A DNA stretch of 61,819 nucleotides, from contig JAHBTO010000010.1 in assembly GCA_019638525.1 (NCBI GenBank), positions 1 through 61,819 on the forward strand. The letters run 5' to 3'. This DNA is from Ferruginibacter sp. Lineage in GTDB: Bacteria; Bacteroidota; Bacteroidia; Chitinophagales; Chitinophagaceae. The translations under genes were made by a program, and so were the position numbers. Every line of letters starts with the position of its first letter. The first letter of the stretch is position 1. This document shows, one piece after another, positions 1 to 8,200 of this stretch. Below the pieces are notes generated by a model. It was not told the origin of the DNA. It did no database searches and saw only the letters and a list, made by a program, of their open reading frames with translations.

Positions 1-1707
1 ATAGCAATGGCAATTTCAGTAGCTTATTTTTATAGTGCGGCCACTGTCTTCGGACTAAAAGGGATGGATTTTTTCTGGGAGCTGGCTACCTTAATTGTCA
101 TCATGCTGTTAGGTCATTGGCTCGAAATGAAATCAGTATTAGGAGCATCAAAAGCGTTACAATTATTAGTTAGCATGATGCCTGCAGAGGCACATCGGGT
201 TACAAAAGATGGACGTATTGAAGATGTAAAACTGGAAATGCTGCAAAAAGACGACATCATAATGATAAAGCCCGGTGAGAAGGTTCCTGCGGATGGTATA
301 ATCGAAGAAGGTAGCAGTTACCTGAATGAATCCATGCTTACCGGGGAGTCAAAGCCGGTAAAAAAAGAAAAAGATAATAAAGTGATAGGTGGTTCAATTA
401 ATGGTAATGGATCTTTGAAAATAAAAGTAGAGCATACCGGAAAGGACAGCTATCTGAATAAAGTGATTAAACTGGTAGAGGAAGCACAGAAGGCAAAATC
501 AAAAATGCAGAACTTCAGCGACCGGGCAGCCAAATGGCTTACCTATATCGCCTTGTCTGTTGGCTTTGGTACATTGGCAGTTTGGTTGATTGCTGGTTAT
601 CCATTTGTTTTTGCATTAGAACGTATGGTTACAGTGATGGTGATTGCCTGTCCTCATGCATTGGGTTTGGCTATACCATTAGTAGTTGCCATTTCGACAG
701 CAGTGTCTGCTCAAAACGGTTTGCTGATCCGCAACAGAACGGCTTTTGAAGAATCAAGAAAGATAACAGCACTTTTATTTGATAAGACTGGAACTCTGAC
801 TACCGGTGTTTTTGGAGTAACCCGTTTTGAAACTGTTGAAACTTCAATTTCAAAAGACGAATTGTTGAGGTTGGCAAGTGCATTGGAACAAACATCAGAG
901 CATCCGATTGCAGTGGGTATTATCAATAAAGTAAAAGAACTAAACATAACCATACCCAAAGCAGAAGCATTTAATGCCATCACAGGAAAGGGGGTTGAAG
1001 CAACCGTAGAGGGGAAATCAATAAAAGTGGTAAGCCCCGGTTATTTAAAAGATAAAAATCTGACCGTACCGGAAGGAGCTTATTCAAGTAAAGCAGAAAC
1101 TGTTGTTTTTGTTTTGGTTGATGATAAGTTGGCAGGATACATCGCACTGGCAGATGCGATAAGGCCGGAAAGTGCAGATGCGATCAGAGTATTTAAGAAA
1201 AATGGTATTAAAGTATTGATGGCAACCGGTGATAATGAAACAGTGGCAAAGGCTGTATCTGATGAATTAGGCTTGGATGGATATTATTCAGAAGTTCTGC
1301 CACACCAAAAAGTGGAAATAGTAAAAGAATTGCAAAGAAAAGGTGAGTTTGTTGCCATGACAGGCGACGGAGTAAATGATGCACCTGCTTTGGCGCAGTC
1401 AGATGTGGGTATTGCTGTTGGTTCTGGTACAGATGTAGCTGCAGAAACTGCTGACATTATTCTGGTAAACAGCAATCCCAAAGACATTGCCAATCTTATT
1501 TTATTTGGTAAAGCCACCTATAAAAAAATGGTGCAGAACCTGGTTTGGGCAACAGCGTACAACAGTTTTGCCATTCCATTGGCTGCAGGTGTTCTTTATT
1601 CAGCAGGATTTGTTCTTGGTCCGGCAGTTGGTGCTGTTTTTATGAGTTTAAGTACCATTATAGTAGCGATTAATGCACAACTTTTGAAAAAGCAGATAAA
1701 TAAATAG
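1..1707 (+). CDS. CopB-type heavy-metal P1B-ATPase, 5' end outside the window
   Basis: Inner-membrane metal-exporting P-type ATPase; 566 residues follow the first in-window ATG, but the frame is open to base 1, so the N-terminus lies upstream. Seen in order: the actuator TGES motif (about base 340), the metal-binding membrane motif CPH (about 650), the phosphorylated DKTGTLT (about 780), SEHP of the nucleotide domain (about 895), GDGVNDAP (about 1368) and two final membrane helices. CPH instead of CPC is the known hallmark of the CopB/P1B-3 group, usually linked to copper or silver export. It ends 112 bases before a metal-responsive repressor and heads a metal-resistance island. Metal specificity is inferred from the motif only. 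Confidence 0.93.
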   Translation: MAMAISVAYFYSAATVFGLKGMDFFWELATLIVIMLLGHWLEMKSVLGASKALQLLVSMMPAEAHRVTKDGRIEDVKLEMLQKDDIIMIKPGEKVPADGIIEEGSSYLNESMLTGESKPVKKEKDNKVIGGSINGNGSLKIKVEHTGKDSYLNKVIKLVEEAQKAKSKMQNFSDRAAKWLTYIALSVGFGTLAVWLIAGYPFVFALERMVTVMVIACPHALGLAIPLVVAISTAVSAQNGLLIRNRTAFEESRKITALLFDKTGTLTTGVFGVTRFETVETSISKDELLRLASALEQTSEHPIAVGIINKVKELNITIPKAEAFNAITGKGVEATVEGKSIKVVSPGYLKDKNLTVPEGAYSSKAETVVFVLVDDKLAGYIALADAIRPESADAIRVFKKNGIKVLMATGDNETVAKAVSDELGLDGYYSEVLPHQKVEIVKELQRKGEFVAMTGDGVNDAPALAQSDVGIAVGSGTDVAAETADIILVNSNPKDIANLILFGKATYKKMVQNLVWATAYNSFAIPLAAGVLYSAGFVLGPAVGAVFMSLSTIIVAINAQLLKKQINK

Positions 1708-1755
1708 GATAGATCATTCCTTTTAACAAATTATTTATTAATGCTGTGGTCATTT

Positions 1756-1779
1756 GTATTTAAGCATTTGCTTAAATAC
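1756..1779. promoter_or_regulatory. 24-bp perfect palindrome, probable ArsR-family operator
   Basis: Two 11-base arms (GTATTTAAGCA and TGCTTAAATAC) face each other across TT with no mismatch. The palindrome covers the -33 TTG of the promoter in front of the ArsR-type gene. ArsR/SmtB repressors are known to bind AT-rich inverted repeats of about this size over their own promoters, so autorepression relieved by metal is inferred. Confidence 0.75.
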
Positions 1780-1799
1780 TAAATATTGAGCTACCTTTG
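1768..1799 (+). promoter_or_regulatory. Bacteroidota-type promoter for arsR-merTP operon
   Basis: TTG at 1768-1770 and TACCTTTG at 1792-1799 are separated by 21 bases, matching the -33 TTG / -7 TAnnTTTG consensus of Bacteroidota sigma factor. The expected start of transcription lies about 12-15 bases before the ATG at 1820. Confidence 0.7.
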
Positions 1800-1819
1800 C
1801 CTTTCAAATCTCTTTAAGA

Positions 1820-2197
1820 ATGGTTAACGACACTTGCATCAGGGTACAGGCAGATATAGAACAAATTAAAAGTTGCCGTCAAAAACTAATAGCCAATGCC
1901 CGTTCGTTTTCACTGCTTGGTCAGGTTCTTGCATTGACAGGAAACGAAGTGCGTCTGAAAATTATCTATCTGCTGGAAGAAGAAAATGAACTTTGTCCCT
2001 GCGACCTAAGTGATATATTGGGTATGAGCAATCCTGCAATTTCTCAGCACTTACGCAAATTGAAAGATGGCAACATTATTGAAGCCAGAAAAGAAGGGCA
2101 AACAATTTTCTATTCATTACGTAGAGAGCATTTAAAAATATTGCGGCCATTTTTTAAGATCATTAATCAACAAAACTTAACAACACAACCTGCATGA
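1820..2197 (+). CDS. ArsR/SmtB-family metal-sensing repressor
   Basis: 125-residue winged-helix DNA-binding protein. The helix-turn-helix is visible as DILGMSNPAISQHLRKLKDG, followed by the beta-wing IIEARKEGQTIFYSL. Cys59 and Cys61 in ELCPCDLS lie at the start of the recognition domain, where CadC/ArsR-type sensors hold metal or arsenite thiol ligands; an N-terminal Cys6 could be a third ligand. It likely represses its own operon through the palindrome at 1756-1779. The stop overlaps the start of the downstream mercury importer by 4 bases (ATGA), so both are co-translated. The inducer is inferred to be Hg(II) from the neighbour; Cd, Pb or As cannot be excluded. Confidence 0.88.
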   Translation: MVNDTCIRVQADIEQIKSCRQKLIANARSFSLLGQVLALTGNEVRLKIIYLLEEENELCPCDLSDILGMSNPAISQHLRKLKDGNIIEARKEGQTIFYSLRREHLKILRPFFKIINQQNLTTQPA

Positions 2198-2811
2198 CAA
2201 CTAAAACAAAAAATAGTAAAAGTTGGTTAGCAGGAATTTTTGCCGCTGTTGCTGCTTCACTTTGTTGCATCACTCCTGTTTTGGCTTTTTTGGGTGGGGC
2301 AAGTGGTTTGGCTTCTTCCTTTTCATGGATTGAACCTTACCGTCCCTATTTAATCGGTTTGGCAATTGCAGTTTTTGCTTTCGCCTGGTATCAGAAATTG
2401 AAACCTATAAAAAATGTGGATTGCGAATGTGAAACAGACAGTAAAAGATCATTCCTGCAATCAAAGCGGTTTTTAGCTATCGTTACTGTTATTGCAGGTC
2501 TGTTAATTGTCTTTCCCTACTATGCTAAAGTATTTTATCCCAAGCCTCAGGTGACAAAAGTTATTGTAGTTGACAAAAGCGATATCCGGCAAGCGGAATT
2601 TAAGATAAAAGGTATGACTTGCGAAAGCTGTACAGAACATGTGAACAGTGAAATATCAAAAGTCAACGGCGTTATCGAATTCCAAACTTCTTATGAAAAA
2701 GCAAACAGTAAGGTAAAATTTGACAACAGCAAAACTTCTATTGACAGTATTGCTTCGGCTATTAAAAGCACAGGATACAAAGTAATTTCACAAACAGTAA
2801 TTAACAACTAA
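2194..2811 (+). CDS. merTP: MerTP: fused mercuric transporter MerT and MerP-like domain
   Basis: 205-residue inner-membrane protein that in known members takes up Hg(II). The N-terminal MerT part has three hydrophobic segments, with the vicinal pair Cys24-Cys25 in the first (SLCCITP). A Cys pair (DCECE) sits in the loop near residue 75. A membrane anchor precedes a C-terminal heavy-metal-associated domain with GMTCESC near residues 140-146, equivalent to MerP. Fused MerTP proteins are known in Bacteroidota. It overlaps arsR by 4 bases and the next gene by one base, so it is the core of a compact operon. Mercuric reductase, the usual partner, is not in this window. Confidence 0.9.
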   Translation: MTTKTKNSKSWLAGIFAAVAASLCCITPVLAFLGGASGLASSFSWIEPYRPYLIGLAIAVFAFAWYQKLKPIKNVDCECETDSKRSFLQSKRFLAIVTVIAGLLIVFPYYAKVFYPKPQVTKVIVVDKSDIRQAEFKIKGMTCESCTEHVNSEISKVNGVIEFQTSYEKANSKVKFDNSKTSIDSIASAIKSTGYKVISQTVINN

Positions 2812-3023
2812 TGGAAAAAAGCATCATACTTCAATCAACTATTACATGCCCGGTTTGTGGACACAAACAGGAAGAAACAATGCCTACTGATGCCTGTCAG
2901 TTTTTTTATGAATGTAAAAACTGCAAAACAAGACTGAAACCTAATGAAGGCGACTGTTGTGTATTTTGTAGTTATGGTTCTGTAAAATGTCCGCCGATAC
3001 AAGCTGGGGCATCATGTTGTTGA
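2811..3023 (+). CDS. GDCCVxC-domain small cysteine-rich protein
   Basis: 70-residue protein with two zinc-ribbon-like Cys pairs (CPVCGHK, CKNC) and the signature GDCCVFCSYG, followed by KCPPIQ and a terminal CC. It matches the family known as GDCCVxC domain-containing (seleno)protein, often found beside merT/merTP genes; its biochemical role is not established. Every signature position is an ordinary Cys (TGT/TGC) codon here, so this is the Cys form rather than the selenocysteine form. It starts on the last base of the merTP stop codon (TAATG), indicating coupling. A role in mercury handling is inferred from context. Confidence 0.85.
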   Translation: MEKSIILQSTITCPVCGHKQEETMPTDACQFFYECKNCKTRLKPNEGDCCVFCSYGSVKCPPIQAGASCC

Positions 3024-3051
3024 TTTCGAAATTTCCTATGCAGCAAACAAA

Positions 3052-3300
3052 ATGTTTGTGCAATTGGGCTCTACATTGGAGCAATTAATGGCAGAGCATA
3101 TGCAAGCTATAATTTCGGCTGTTGAAATTCAGCAGATCAGTAGTGCCAACAATCAACTTTTAAATGTAAATTTAGCTTCAGTTATGGGCGGCCCTTTGGT
3201 CAATACCCCAACCGCACAAAGCCTGCCCTTATGGCAATTTTATTTCAGCAGCATAAACCTTTTCAACTTTTTATCAACACATAAAATATATATCAAATGA
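3052..3300 (+). CDS. Small hypothetical protein
   Basis: 82-residue frame that I do not recognise. It has no signal peptide or clear domain; the C-terminal third is rich in Phe, Leu and Tyr. Its stop overlaps the start of the following lipoprotein gene by 4 bases (ATGA), which supports translation, while the lack of any recognisable family argues for a possible decayed fragment. No function is proposed. Confidence 0.35.
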   Translation: MFVQLGSTLEQLMAEHMQAIISAVEIQQISSANNQLLNVNLASVMGGPLVNTPTAQSLPLWQFYFSSINLFNFLSTHKIYIK

Positions 3301-3854
3301 TTAAACTTATCGCAGTATCATTATTTATGACATTGTATTTATTTTTTACGGCATGTAATAATGGAAGTACCCCGGAAGTAGACAAGTCTCAAAAAGATAC
3401 TATAGCTAAAAATTCCTTACCTGCTGATACCCTACAAACGATAGCTTCATTAAGTTGTGAAATTGCAATAAACCAACTTCCTTTAAATATCAAAGAGTTT
3501 ATTTCTAAAAATTTTGAAGGCTATATAATGCAATCTGCAGCATATGACCCGTTGTGCTCCGGGGGAGACGCCATTGATGTAATTATAACTAAAAAAGGGA
3601 GTGCCACCTTTTCCTTAATTTTTTTACCTGACGGAACTTATGTTCAAAAGGAAGAAGACATTGACCTTGGTAAAGCACCAAAAAGTATTTTAGAAATAGC
3701 AAAAACAAAATATGCAGGTTATAAACCTGCTCAACAAATCGAACTTTTGACATTGGCCGATAAGAGAGTTCAATACCTATTGGACATCTCTAAAGGAAAC
3801 ACCACAAAAGAAGTTATCTTTAACGAGGATGGATCAGTCGCTTGTGAACATTAA
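3297..3854 (+). CDS. PepSY-like lipoprotein
   Basis: 185-residue exported lipoprotein: a hydrophobic signal ends in a lipobox-like FTAC with the acylated Cys at residue 20. The rest shows the alternating pattern of the PepSY-like (putative beta-lactamase-inhibitor-like) fold: an IKEFISKNFEGY helix start, then strands ending in DGTYVQKEED, a second IAKTKYAGYKPA helix, and a final EVIFNEDGSV strand. PepSY-like proteins are usually periplasmic and of unknown role; some bind ligands or inhibit proteases. It lies inside the metal operon and is 4-base-coupled to the gene before it. The family assignment rests on pattern, not on a search. Confidence 0.6.
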   Translation: MIKLIAVSLFMTLYLFFTACNNGSTPEVDKSQKDTIAKNSLPADTLQTIASLSCEIAINQLPLNIKEFISKNFEGYIMQSAAYDPLCSGGDAIDVIITKKGSATFSLIFLPDGTYVQKEEDIDLGKAPKSILEIAKTKYAGYKPAQQIELLTLADKRVQYLLDISKGNTTKEVIFNEDGSVACEH

Positions 3855-3864
3855 AATAAAAAGC

Positions 3865-4611
3865 ATGGAGCAATTAAATAAAGTTGCCAAAATAACTCTG
3901 ATATTTTGGCTGATGAAAATCGTGGCTACTACACTTGGTGAAACACTTGGCGACTTTATTTCAATGACCCTAAATTTAGGTTATACAACAGGAATTGGAA
4001 TTACACTTTTGTTTTTTACCTTGGTTTTGTTTGCACAACTAACAGTTAAAAAATATACAACTGTTATTTATTGGTTGGTAATTGTTGGGACAACCACATT
4101 AGGTACTGAAATTTCAGATTATATAGACAGGACATTACATTTAGGTTATGCCTTAGGAAGTTTAATACTTATTGGCTGTTTGATTTTGACTTTGTACTTG
4201 TGGAACAAGCGATACAAAAACCTTGAAGTATATCCCATATCTGAACGTCCGAAAGAAATCTATTATTGGGTTGCCATACTATTCTCTAATAGCTTAGGTA
4301 CTGCTTTTGGGGACTTTCTAAGTGACAATATGGGCTTTAGTTATTTAAACGGAGCATTGGTTACAGGCATTATCATTTTAATTGTTGTTCTACTTCATTA
4401 TTATACAAAAATAAATCATATCCTATTGTTTTGGATTGCATTTATATTTACCAGACCATTTGGTGCAACCTTTGGCGACTTCCTGACAAAGCCTTTATCA
4501 AAAGGTGGTTTGGAACTGGGAACCTTACCATCTTCTTTGGTTTCAATTGCAATCATGACAATTCTTGTAATAATTTCACATAGGCAACATAATAAACAAA
4601 CTGCCATTTAA
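3865..4611 (+). CDS. COG4705-like membrane protein with four internal repeats
   Basis: 248-residue integral membrane protein of about eight hydrophobic segments. One unit recurs four times: TTLGETLGDF (about residue 17), TTLGTEISDY (about 78), NSLGTAFGDF (about 151) and RPFGATFGDF (about 205), each on a helix and followed by a short loop ending in a Gly-rich LGY/FSY/GGL turn. This agrees with the uncharacterised membrane-anchored family COG4705 as I remember it. An upstream ATG at 3829 would overlap the lipoprotein gene; 3865 is preferred because it clears that overlap. Acidic residues repeated in each helix suggest a transport or ion-binding site, but the substrate is unknown. Confidence 0.7.
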   Translation: MEQLNKVAKITLIFWLMKIVATTLGETLGDFISMTLNLGYTTGIGITLLFFTLVLFAQLTVKKYTTVIYWLVIVGTTTLGTEISDYIDRTLHLGYALGSLILIGCLILTLYLWNKRYKNLEVYPISERPKEIYYWVAILFSNSLGTAFGDFLSDNMGFSYLNGALVTGIIILIVVLLHYYTKINHILLFWIAFIFTRPFGATFGDFLTKPLSKGGLELGTLPSSLVSIAIMTILVIISHRQHNKQTAI

Positions 4612-4616
4612 ATCAT

Positions 4617-4634
4617 CCTTATTCCGAAATAAGG
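4617..4634. other. Small hairpin between membrane-protein gene and DUF6660-like gene
   Basis: CCTTATT and AATAAGG pair perfectly around a CCGA loop directly after the preceding stop codon. No T-run follows, so it may be a weak terminator or an mRNA-stabilising stem separating the mer-like operon from the efflux operon. Confidence 0.35.
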
Positions 4635-4718
4635 AATTATCCAGGAAATGCAACATCGTTGATTTAATGATTGCTTGAAAAACTAAAAATTGCCACAAAT
4701 CCATCTATATTTGCAGCA

Positions 4719-5036
4719 ATGAAATTTTTATTCACTTTACTGGCATTCTTCATGGTGTACCTGTCCTGCCTGCCTTGCGGCGACAGTGTAGAGTGTAATG
4801 CAAAAGCACAAACAAAAATTTCAGCTGCTACCTCTCACCAGGATCATGAACACAAAAATGAAGTTTGCACTCCATTTTGCACCTGCACCTGCTGCGCAGC
4901 TTCAGCATTTTATTCAGCCAACTCAAAAACAGAGCTTGTAAAATCTGTTTTCTCATCAGAGAAATATCCGCTTTTTAATATCGCCATTCATACTCAACTC
5001 TATGGCAATATCTGGCAACCTCCTAAAATAGCATAG
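4719..5036 (+). CDS. DUF6660-like small exported Cys/His-rich protein
   Basis: 105 residues with an N-terminal signal segment (MKFLFTLLAFFMVYLSCLPC). The mature part has a His/Asp-rich patch (SHQDHEHKNE) and a cysteine cluster CTPFCTCTCC, both suited to metal binding. It resembles the Bacteroidota DUF6660 proteins usually encoded directly before CusA/CzcA-type pumps, as here. The ATG at 4719 is chosen over an upstream frame start because it puts the signal segment at the N-terminus; TATATTTG, a -7-like element, stands just before it. A periplasmic metal-sequestering role is inferred. Confidence 0.65.
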   Translation: MKFLFTLLAFFMVYLSCLPCGDSVECNAKAQTKISAATSHQDHEHKNEVCTPFCTCTCCAASAFYSANSKTELVKSVFSSEKYPLFNIAIHTQLYGNIWQPPKIA

Positions 5037-5073
5037 TTACTCCTTTCACTGAATTTGCAGCATAACCAATGAA

Positions 5074-5262
5074 TTGGTATGTATCGCATTTATCATTCTC
5101 TTATCCATTTTTAAAATGGAATCCGGAAAAAATGCTAAAAAGGAAAAAAAACCTTTGGCAATCCGGGTAATTAAAATAATTGTTATTGCACTGAGTTGTG
5201 CCATTCTTTCAGCAGCTATCGCCAAAAGAATCATGCACGTCTACGGGCATTTAACCAAATAG
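5074..5262 (+). CDS. Small putative membrane protein before the metal pump gene
   Basis: 62 residues read from a TTG start; ATG at 5116 would give a 48-residue form. A basic stretch (GKNAKKEKK) is followed by one hydrophobic helix (VIKIIVIALSCAILSAAIA) and a basic tail. It ends 7 bases before the CzcA start. Small single-span proteins of unknown role do occur next to RND pump genes, but I do not recognise this one, and the start codon is uncertain. Confidence 0.4.
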   Translation: MVCIAFIILLSIFKMESGKNAKKEKKPLAIRVIKIIVIALSCAILSAAIAKRIMHVYGHLTK

Positions 5263-5269
5263 ATATAAC

Positions 5270-8200
5270 ATGTTGAATAAAATAATTCACTTCAGTATAA
5301 AAAATAAACTGATAATAGGTGTAATGACATTGGCACTTATTATCTGGGGCTTATGGAGTGCCACTAAATTGCCATTAGATGCACTGCCGGATGTTACCAA
5401 TAACCAGGTGCAGGTTATTACCCGTGCCCCAACACTGGCAGCACAGGAAGTAGAACAGTTTATTACCTATCCTGTTGAAAGGTCGCTTTCCAATATACAG
5501 GGCATTGAGGAAATGCGTTCGTTTTCCCGTTTTGGACTAAGTGTAATAACTGTTGTGTTCAAAGAAAAAATGGACATCTATTTTGCCCGTCAGCTTATTT
5601 CCGAAAAACTAAAAATTGCGGAAACCGAAATTCCCAAAGGCATGGGTACTCCCGAAATGGGTCCGGTTACAACGGGCCTTGGAGAAATATACCAGTATGT
5701 AATTCACCCTAAAAAAGGCAGTGAGCAAAAATATTCTGCAATGGATTTACGTACCATGCAGGACTGGATAGTAGGCCGGCAGTTAACCGGTATTGCAGGC
5801 GTAGCTGAAGTTACAGGTTTTGGAGGCATCAGCAAACAATATGAAGTAGCTATTAACCCGGAAAGGTTAAAAGCAATGAATATTACTATCCCCGAAATAT
5901 TTATAGCCCTCCAAAAAAATAATGAGAATACAGGAGGTGCTTATATTGATAAAAAGCCAAACGCTTACTTCATCCGTGGAGTGGGATTGGTAAAAACATT
6001 TGCAGATATTGAAAGCATCGTCATCAAACATCAAAGCGGTATCCCGGTTCTGATAAGGGATGTAGCTACCGTACAGTTCGGTTCGCCACCCCGGTATGGA
6101 GCGATGACGTACAACGGCGAAAAAGAAGTGGTTGGTGGAATTGTTTTAATGATGAAAGGCGCAAACAGTGCAACCGTAGTAGAGTTGGTAAAGGAAAGAA
6201 TGAAAACAGTAGAAAAATCTTTACCTGATGATGTGGAGATAGAAGCCTTTTTAGACCGGACCAATTTAATTGACCGTGCCATCAATACGGTGCAAACAAA
6301 CCTTGTAGAAGGTGCATTGATTGTAATACTGATACTGGTTTTATTTCTCGGAAATTTAAGAGCAGGTTTAATAGTTGCATCTGCCATTCCTTTGTCTCTC
6401 TTATTTGCCTTGGCTTTGATGAACCTGTTTGGTGTAAGTGCAAACCTGATGAGCCTGGGTGCAATTGATTTTGGGTTGATTGTGGATGGAGCGGTAATCA
6501 TTGTGGAAGCGACCTTACACTTTTTTGCAAGTGAAAAACTAAAAGGAAAACTTACACAGCAACAGATGGATAATGCTGTTGGTGGCAGTGCCCGGCGCAT
6601 GATGAGCTCAGCCGCTTTCGGACAAATTATTATTCTTATTGTTTATCTACCTATTCTTTCGTTGCAGGGTGTTGAAGGAAAAATGTTTCGGCCAATGGCA
6701 GAAACCGTATCATTTGCCATATTGGGAGCATTGATCTTATCACTCACTTATATCCCTATGATGAGTGCATTGTTCCTCTCTAAAAACATAACACACAAAA
6801 GAACTTTTGCCGACAGGATGATGGGTTTCTTTCAGCGGATATATGCACCATTAATTAAGGGAGCAGTAAAATTCAAATATGCAGTAACAGGTATTGCTGT
6901 AGGGTTGTTGATCATCTCCATTATCATCTTTAAAAACATGGGTGGTGAATTTATTCCAACACTGGAAGAAGGAGATTATGCCATCGAATTTGTTTTACCA
7001 CAGGGCTCATCGTTGTCACAAACAACAGAAACAGTAATGATGGCTCAACGGATGTTATTGAAATATCCCGAAGTAAAAATGGTAGTGGGAAAAACGGGCG
7101 CTGCCGACATTGCAACAGACCCCATGCCACCGGAAGCATCGGATCTGATGGTGATCATGAAACCTAAAAAAGAATGGACAACTACAAAGGACTTTTATGA
7201 ACTGGCTGATATAATGAGGGACAAACTGTCAACCATACCCGGTGTTATTGCAGAGCCAAGTCAGCCAATTCAAATGCGGTTTAATGAATTAATGACGGGT
7301 ATCAGGCAGGATGTTGCCATTAAAATATTTGGCGAAAATCTGGATACCCTGGTTGCCTATGCAGATAAAGTGGCTGCGGTCATTGGCCCGATAAAAGGCA
7401 TTACACAACCACAGGTGGAACGGGTAGATGGTTTACCACAAATTACAATTGAATACGACCGGGCTAAAATAGCAGGTTATGGATTGAACATTGAGGACAT
7501 CAATCACATTATAAGCACCGCTTTTGCAGGTGAAGAAGCAGGAGTTGTTTTTGAGAATGAAAGAAAATTTGACCTCGTTGTCCGGCTGGACAGTGCACAT
7601 CGTACCGGGCTTACCGATGTCAGCGATTTATATGTACCATTAAATGATGGCAACCAGATTCCATTATCGCAGGTAGCCAATATTTCATTCAAAACCGGCC
7701 CTGCACAAATTAGCAGGGAGTCGGGTAAAAGGCGGATTTATGTAAGTTTTAATGTAAGCGGCCGTGATGTGGCAAGTGTAGTGAAAGAAGCACAGGAAAA
7801 ATTGAATGCTAAAGTAAAACTGCCACCCGGTTATTATTATACCTACGGAGGAACATTTGAAAACCTTCAAAAAGCTTCTGCCAGATTAATGATAGTGTTG
7901 CCACTTGCTTTGTTGTTAATCTTTTTTATGCTGTATCTCACATTCCGTTCCGTAAAAGACGCAACATTAATTTTTACGGCCATACCGATGAGTGCCATTG
8001 GTGGTGTTTTTGCTTTATTGCTGAGAGGAATGCCATTCAGCATTTCTGCCGGAGTTGGTTTTATTGCCTTGTTTGGTGTTGCAGTATTAAATGGCATTGT
8101 GTTGATCAGCACTTTTAACCAATTGAAGAAAGATGGTATGGACGATATTCTACAAAGGGTTTGGGAAGGAACTAAAATCAGGTTAAGGCCGGTTTTAATG

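Noticed and set aside
6031..6600. 189-codon minus-strand frame inside the RND pump gene
   Set aside because: Same reason: the opposite strand encodes conserved pump sequence, including the TM4 motif.
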